DNA from: Piscirickettsiaceae bacterium
GTDB taxonomy: Bacteria; Pseudomonadota; Gammaproteobacteria; Thiomicrospirales; Thiomicrospiraceae
Length of the DNA: 7,432 nt
NCBI GenBank assembly: GCA_021767305.1
Contig: JAASTL010000032.1
Coordinates: forward strand, 1 to 7,432
Reading direction: 5' to 3'
Shown here: in pieces, positions 6,363 to 7,432 of the stretch
How the letters are laid out: every line of letters begins with the position of its first letter
Numbering within the stretch: position 1 is the stretch's first letter
Made by a program: the position numbers and the translations under genes
The notes under the pieces: model-generated
The model's input: only the letters and a program-made list of their open reading frames with translations
Told to the model about the DNA's origin: nothing
The model's database searches: none

Positions 6363-6379
6363 TCGGGCTTGCTGCCCGG
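6363..6379. terminator. Short GC-rich hairpin between convergent genes
   Basis: CGGGC (6364-6368) and GCCCG (6374-6378) pair around a TTGCT loop, with a possible T-G wobble outside. It sits in the 41 bases between the convergent emrE and membrane-protein stops, directly after the latter. There is no T-run on either side, so it is at best a weak bidirectional terminator or an mRNA end-stabilising hairpin. Confidence 0.35.
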
Positions 6380-6694
6380 TTACAAAATCAAGTCTCCAAA
6401 GCCCCAGATAAAGGTCCCTAAAATGACGGTAAGGTGAGTCAACCACATCTTTTTATGATGCCAGCGGGAAGGGGTGATGTCTGTGATTTTACTGATGGAT
6501 TCGTGGTTTTCGAGATTGTCGTAGATGATACGCAGTTCATTGTGCAGCAGAGTGTATTCACTCATTACCGCAAAGAGCACCACTAGGCTACCAAACCGGG
6601 CAAACCAGATTGGTTCTAGCGCGATACCCAGAATCAGCCCTAATCCACCGGCAATCCATGAGGCAATTAACAGTAATCCGCTTTTCTTTTTCAT
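6380..6694 (-). CDS. Small three-helix membrane protein of unknown function
   Basis: This 104-residue protein is one I do not recognise. It begins with a basic MKKK followed by a hydrophobic helix at about 7-27. A second helix at about 30-50 contains Glu46 at its end. A hydrophilic, charged segment at 51-83 follows (NELRIIYDNLENHES onwards, then WHHKK). A third helix at 84-103 carries the conserved-looking stretch ILGTFIWGFGDL. With a basic N-terminus and the KK before helix 3, the N-terminus and loop are probably cytoplasmic. AGGAAG lies 5 bases before the ATG, a strong start. It follows epmC on the same strand after 41 bases without a terminator, so the two are likely co-transcribed. A role in EF-P modification cannot be claimed from adjacency alone. 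It converges on the emrE gene. Confidence 0.82.
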   Translation of the reverse strand: MKKKSGLLLIASWIAGGLGLILGIALEPIWFARFGSLVVLFAVMSEYTLLHNELRIIYDNLENHESISKITDITPSRWHHKKMWLTHLTVILGTFIWGFGDLIL

Positions 6695-6735
6695 TAAAAC
6701 TTCCTGTTTTGCTTTACTAAAAGTAGTCGACTAAA

Positions 6736-7284
6736 TTATCTTAGAACAAATTCCGCGATATTAAGTTTTTTATCAGCTCGATAAAAGTTAATTAGGGTGT
6801 CTGACCATGTTTTGGCATCTTCAGGTAGACCATTCTCTAGGAAAGATTTTACTTGCTCATATACGGCCTGTTTAAATTCTGTGGAAGGCTGATTATTTAA
6901 AGCTAAGTTATCGGCACTGAAGTGAAACTCAAAGTTGGCAGACTTGGAGAAAATCCACTCGAGGGCTTGTGGTTTAACTTCGACTTTTTCAAACTCTGCC
7001 TGACGCTCAGCAGAGCGGCCATCGGGTTCATACCAATAACCAAAATCTTCCAGTAAGCGACGTTCCTTGCCTGCTACACACCAGTGCGAAATTTCATGCA
7101 GAGCACTGGCAAAAAAGCCGTGCGCGAAAATGATTCGATGATGTGGGTGCTCACTATTAGCTGGTCGATAGATAGGTTCTTCCTCACAGCAAATAAGTTC
7201 CGTGTTATGCAGTGGAATAAAGGTTGCGTTAAATAACTTAACCAGTGTTTCCGGGGTATGAGTCGTGTTTGTTGAGTTTGGCAT
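6736..7284 (-). CDS. epmC: Elongation factor P hydroxylase (EpmC/YfcM)
   Basis: EpmC hydroxylates the modified lysine of elongation factor P, the last step after EpmA and EpmB have added beta-lysine. EF-P then relieves ribosome stalling at proline runs. The 182 residues equal the length of E. coli EpmC and align throughout. Conserved blocks are EEEPIYRPANSE (34-45), RIIFAHGFFASALHEISHWC (50-69), which contains the metal-binding-like HEISH at 63-67, FGYWYEPDGR (81-90), and FEKVEVKPQALEW (98-110) with Glu102 and Glu109. Neither EpmA, EpmB nor EF-P is in the window. The ATG at 7284 lies inside the left arm of a large inverted repeat and has no clear Shine-Dalgarno. The frame stays open for 29 more codons upstream (to a TAA at 7372-7374) but with no ATG, GTG or TTG, so this ATG is the only standard start before the conserved part. 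Confidence 0.93.
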   Translation of the reverse strand: MPNSTNTTHTPETLVKLFNATFIPLHNTELICCEEEPIYRPANSEHPHHRIIFAHGFFASALHEISHWCVAGKERRLLEDFGYWYEPDGRSAERQAEFEKVEVKPQALEWIFSKSANFEFHFSADNLALNNQPSTEFKQAVYEQVKSFLENGLPEDAKTWSDTLINFYRADKKLNIAEFVLR

Positions 7285-7316
7285 CTGATTTAGAAAACGA
7301 AAGTGTAAAACTAAAA

Positions 7317-7335
7317 TGCCAGCAAGATGCTGGCA
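7317..7335. repeat. REP-like hairpin, left copy
   Basis: TGCCAGCAAGATGCTGGCA is an 8-base perfect stem with a 3-base loop nested within the left arm of the large inverted repeat. It resembles the short GC-rich palindromes of REP elements. No RAYT transposase is in the window to confirm this. Confidence 0.6.
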
Positions 7336-7377
7336 CTCTAATACGCGATGGTAAAGTCTTTTCTTGTCGTTTTAGAG

Positions 7378-7396
7378 TGCCAGCATCTTGCTGGCA
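7378..7396. repeat. REP-like hairpin, right copy (inverted)
   Basis: This is the mirror copy of the hairpin in the left arm, read as TGCCAGCATCTTGCTGGCA. Two such hairpins in opposite orientation separated by a short spacer is the arrangement called a REPIN or BIME, if these are genuine REP units. Confidence 0.6.
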
Positions 7397-7432
7397 TTTT
7401 AGTTTTACACTTTCGTTTTCTAAATCAGATGC

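Larger units (their letters stand above)
7281..7432. repeat. Perfect 61-base inverted repeat with 30-base spacer
   Basis: Bases 7281-7341 are the exact reverse complement of 7372-7432, 61 of 61 by direct comparison, around a 30-base spacer (7342-7371). The right arm runs to the last base of the window, so the repeat may be longer. The left arm starts four bases inside epmC and covers its start codon and whole visible leader. The right arm therefore carries a mirrored ATG at 7429-7431 on the plus strand. DNA could form a cruciform and RNA a very stable hairpin. A fold-back assembly or library artefact at a contig end is a real alternative. Confidence 0.95.

Noticed and set aside
7285..7371. 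N-terminal extension of epmC through the inverted-repeat arm and spacer
   Set aside because: The frame is open for 29 codons but contains no ATG, GTG or TTG, and EpmC is already full length from the ATG at 7284.

Overview
The window looks like the chromosome of a gammaproteobacterium of moderate to low GC. RluA, RNase D, Mpl, EpmC and the EmrE-type transporter all follow the enterobacterial family members closely from end to end, and EpmC is largely a gammaproteobacterial protein. The long phosphofructokinase of the pyrophosphate-dependent lineage suggests an autotrophic or C1-using relative, for example the Thiomicrospira/Hydrogenovibrio group. That genus-level guess is inference only.

Layout. 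At the left edge is a partial minus-strand gene for a very Asp-rich protein (1-201), followed by rluA (334-1047, minus). A low-molecular-weight protein-tyrosine phosphatase gene (1197-1679, plus) converges on the phosphofructokinase gene (1785-3083, minus), with a strong intrinsic terminator between them. Upstream of the phosphofructokinase on the same strand is rnd (3250-4434). It is separated by only 46 bases from mpl (4481-5863, plus), which is transcribed the other way. After mpl come a short tandem repeat, a 27-codon gene for a one-helix membrane microprotein (5924-6007), and one base later an EmrE-type small multidrug resistance gene (6009-6338). Converging on that pair is a minus-strand pair: epmC (6736-7284) followed by a small three-helix membrane protein (6380-6694). 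The right edge is a perfect inverted repeat of at least 61 bases per arm, which begins exactly at the epmC start codon.

Most genes are housekeeping: rRNA/tRNA modification (RluA), RNA maturation (RNase D), recycling of wall peptides (Mpl), EF-P modification (EpmC) and central carbon metabolism (phosphofructokinase). No defence system, CRISPR array, transposase, tRNA or rRNA is visible. The points most worth a second look are the right-edge inverted repeat, the microprotein coupled to the transporter, and a phosphofructokinase that combines an ATP-type residue with a PPi-type residue in its active site.
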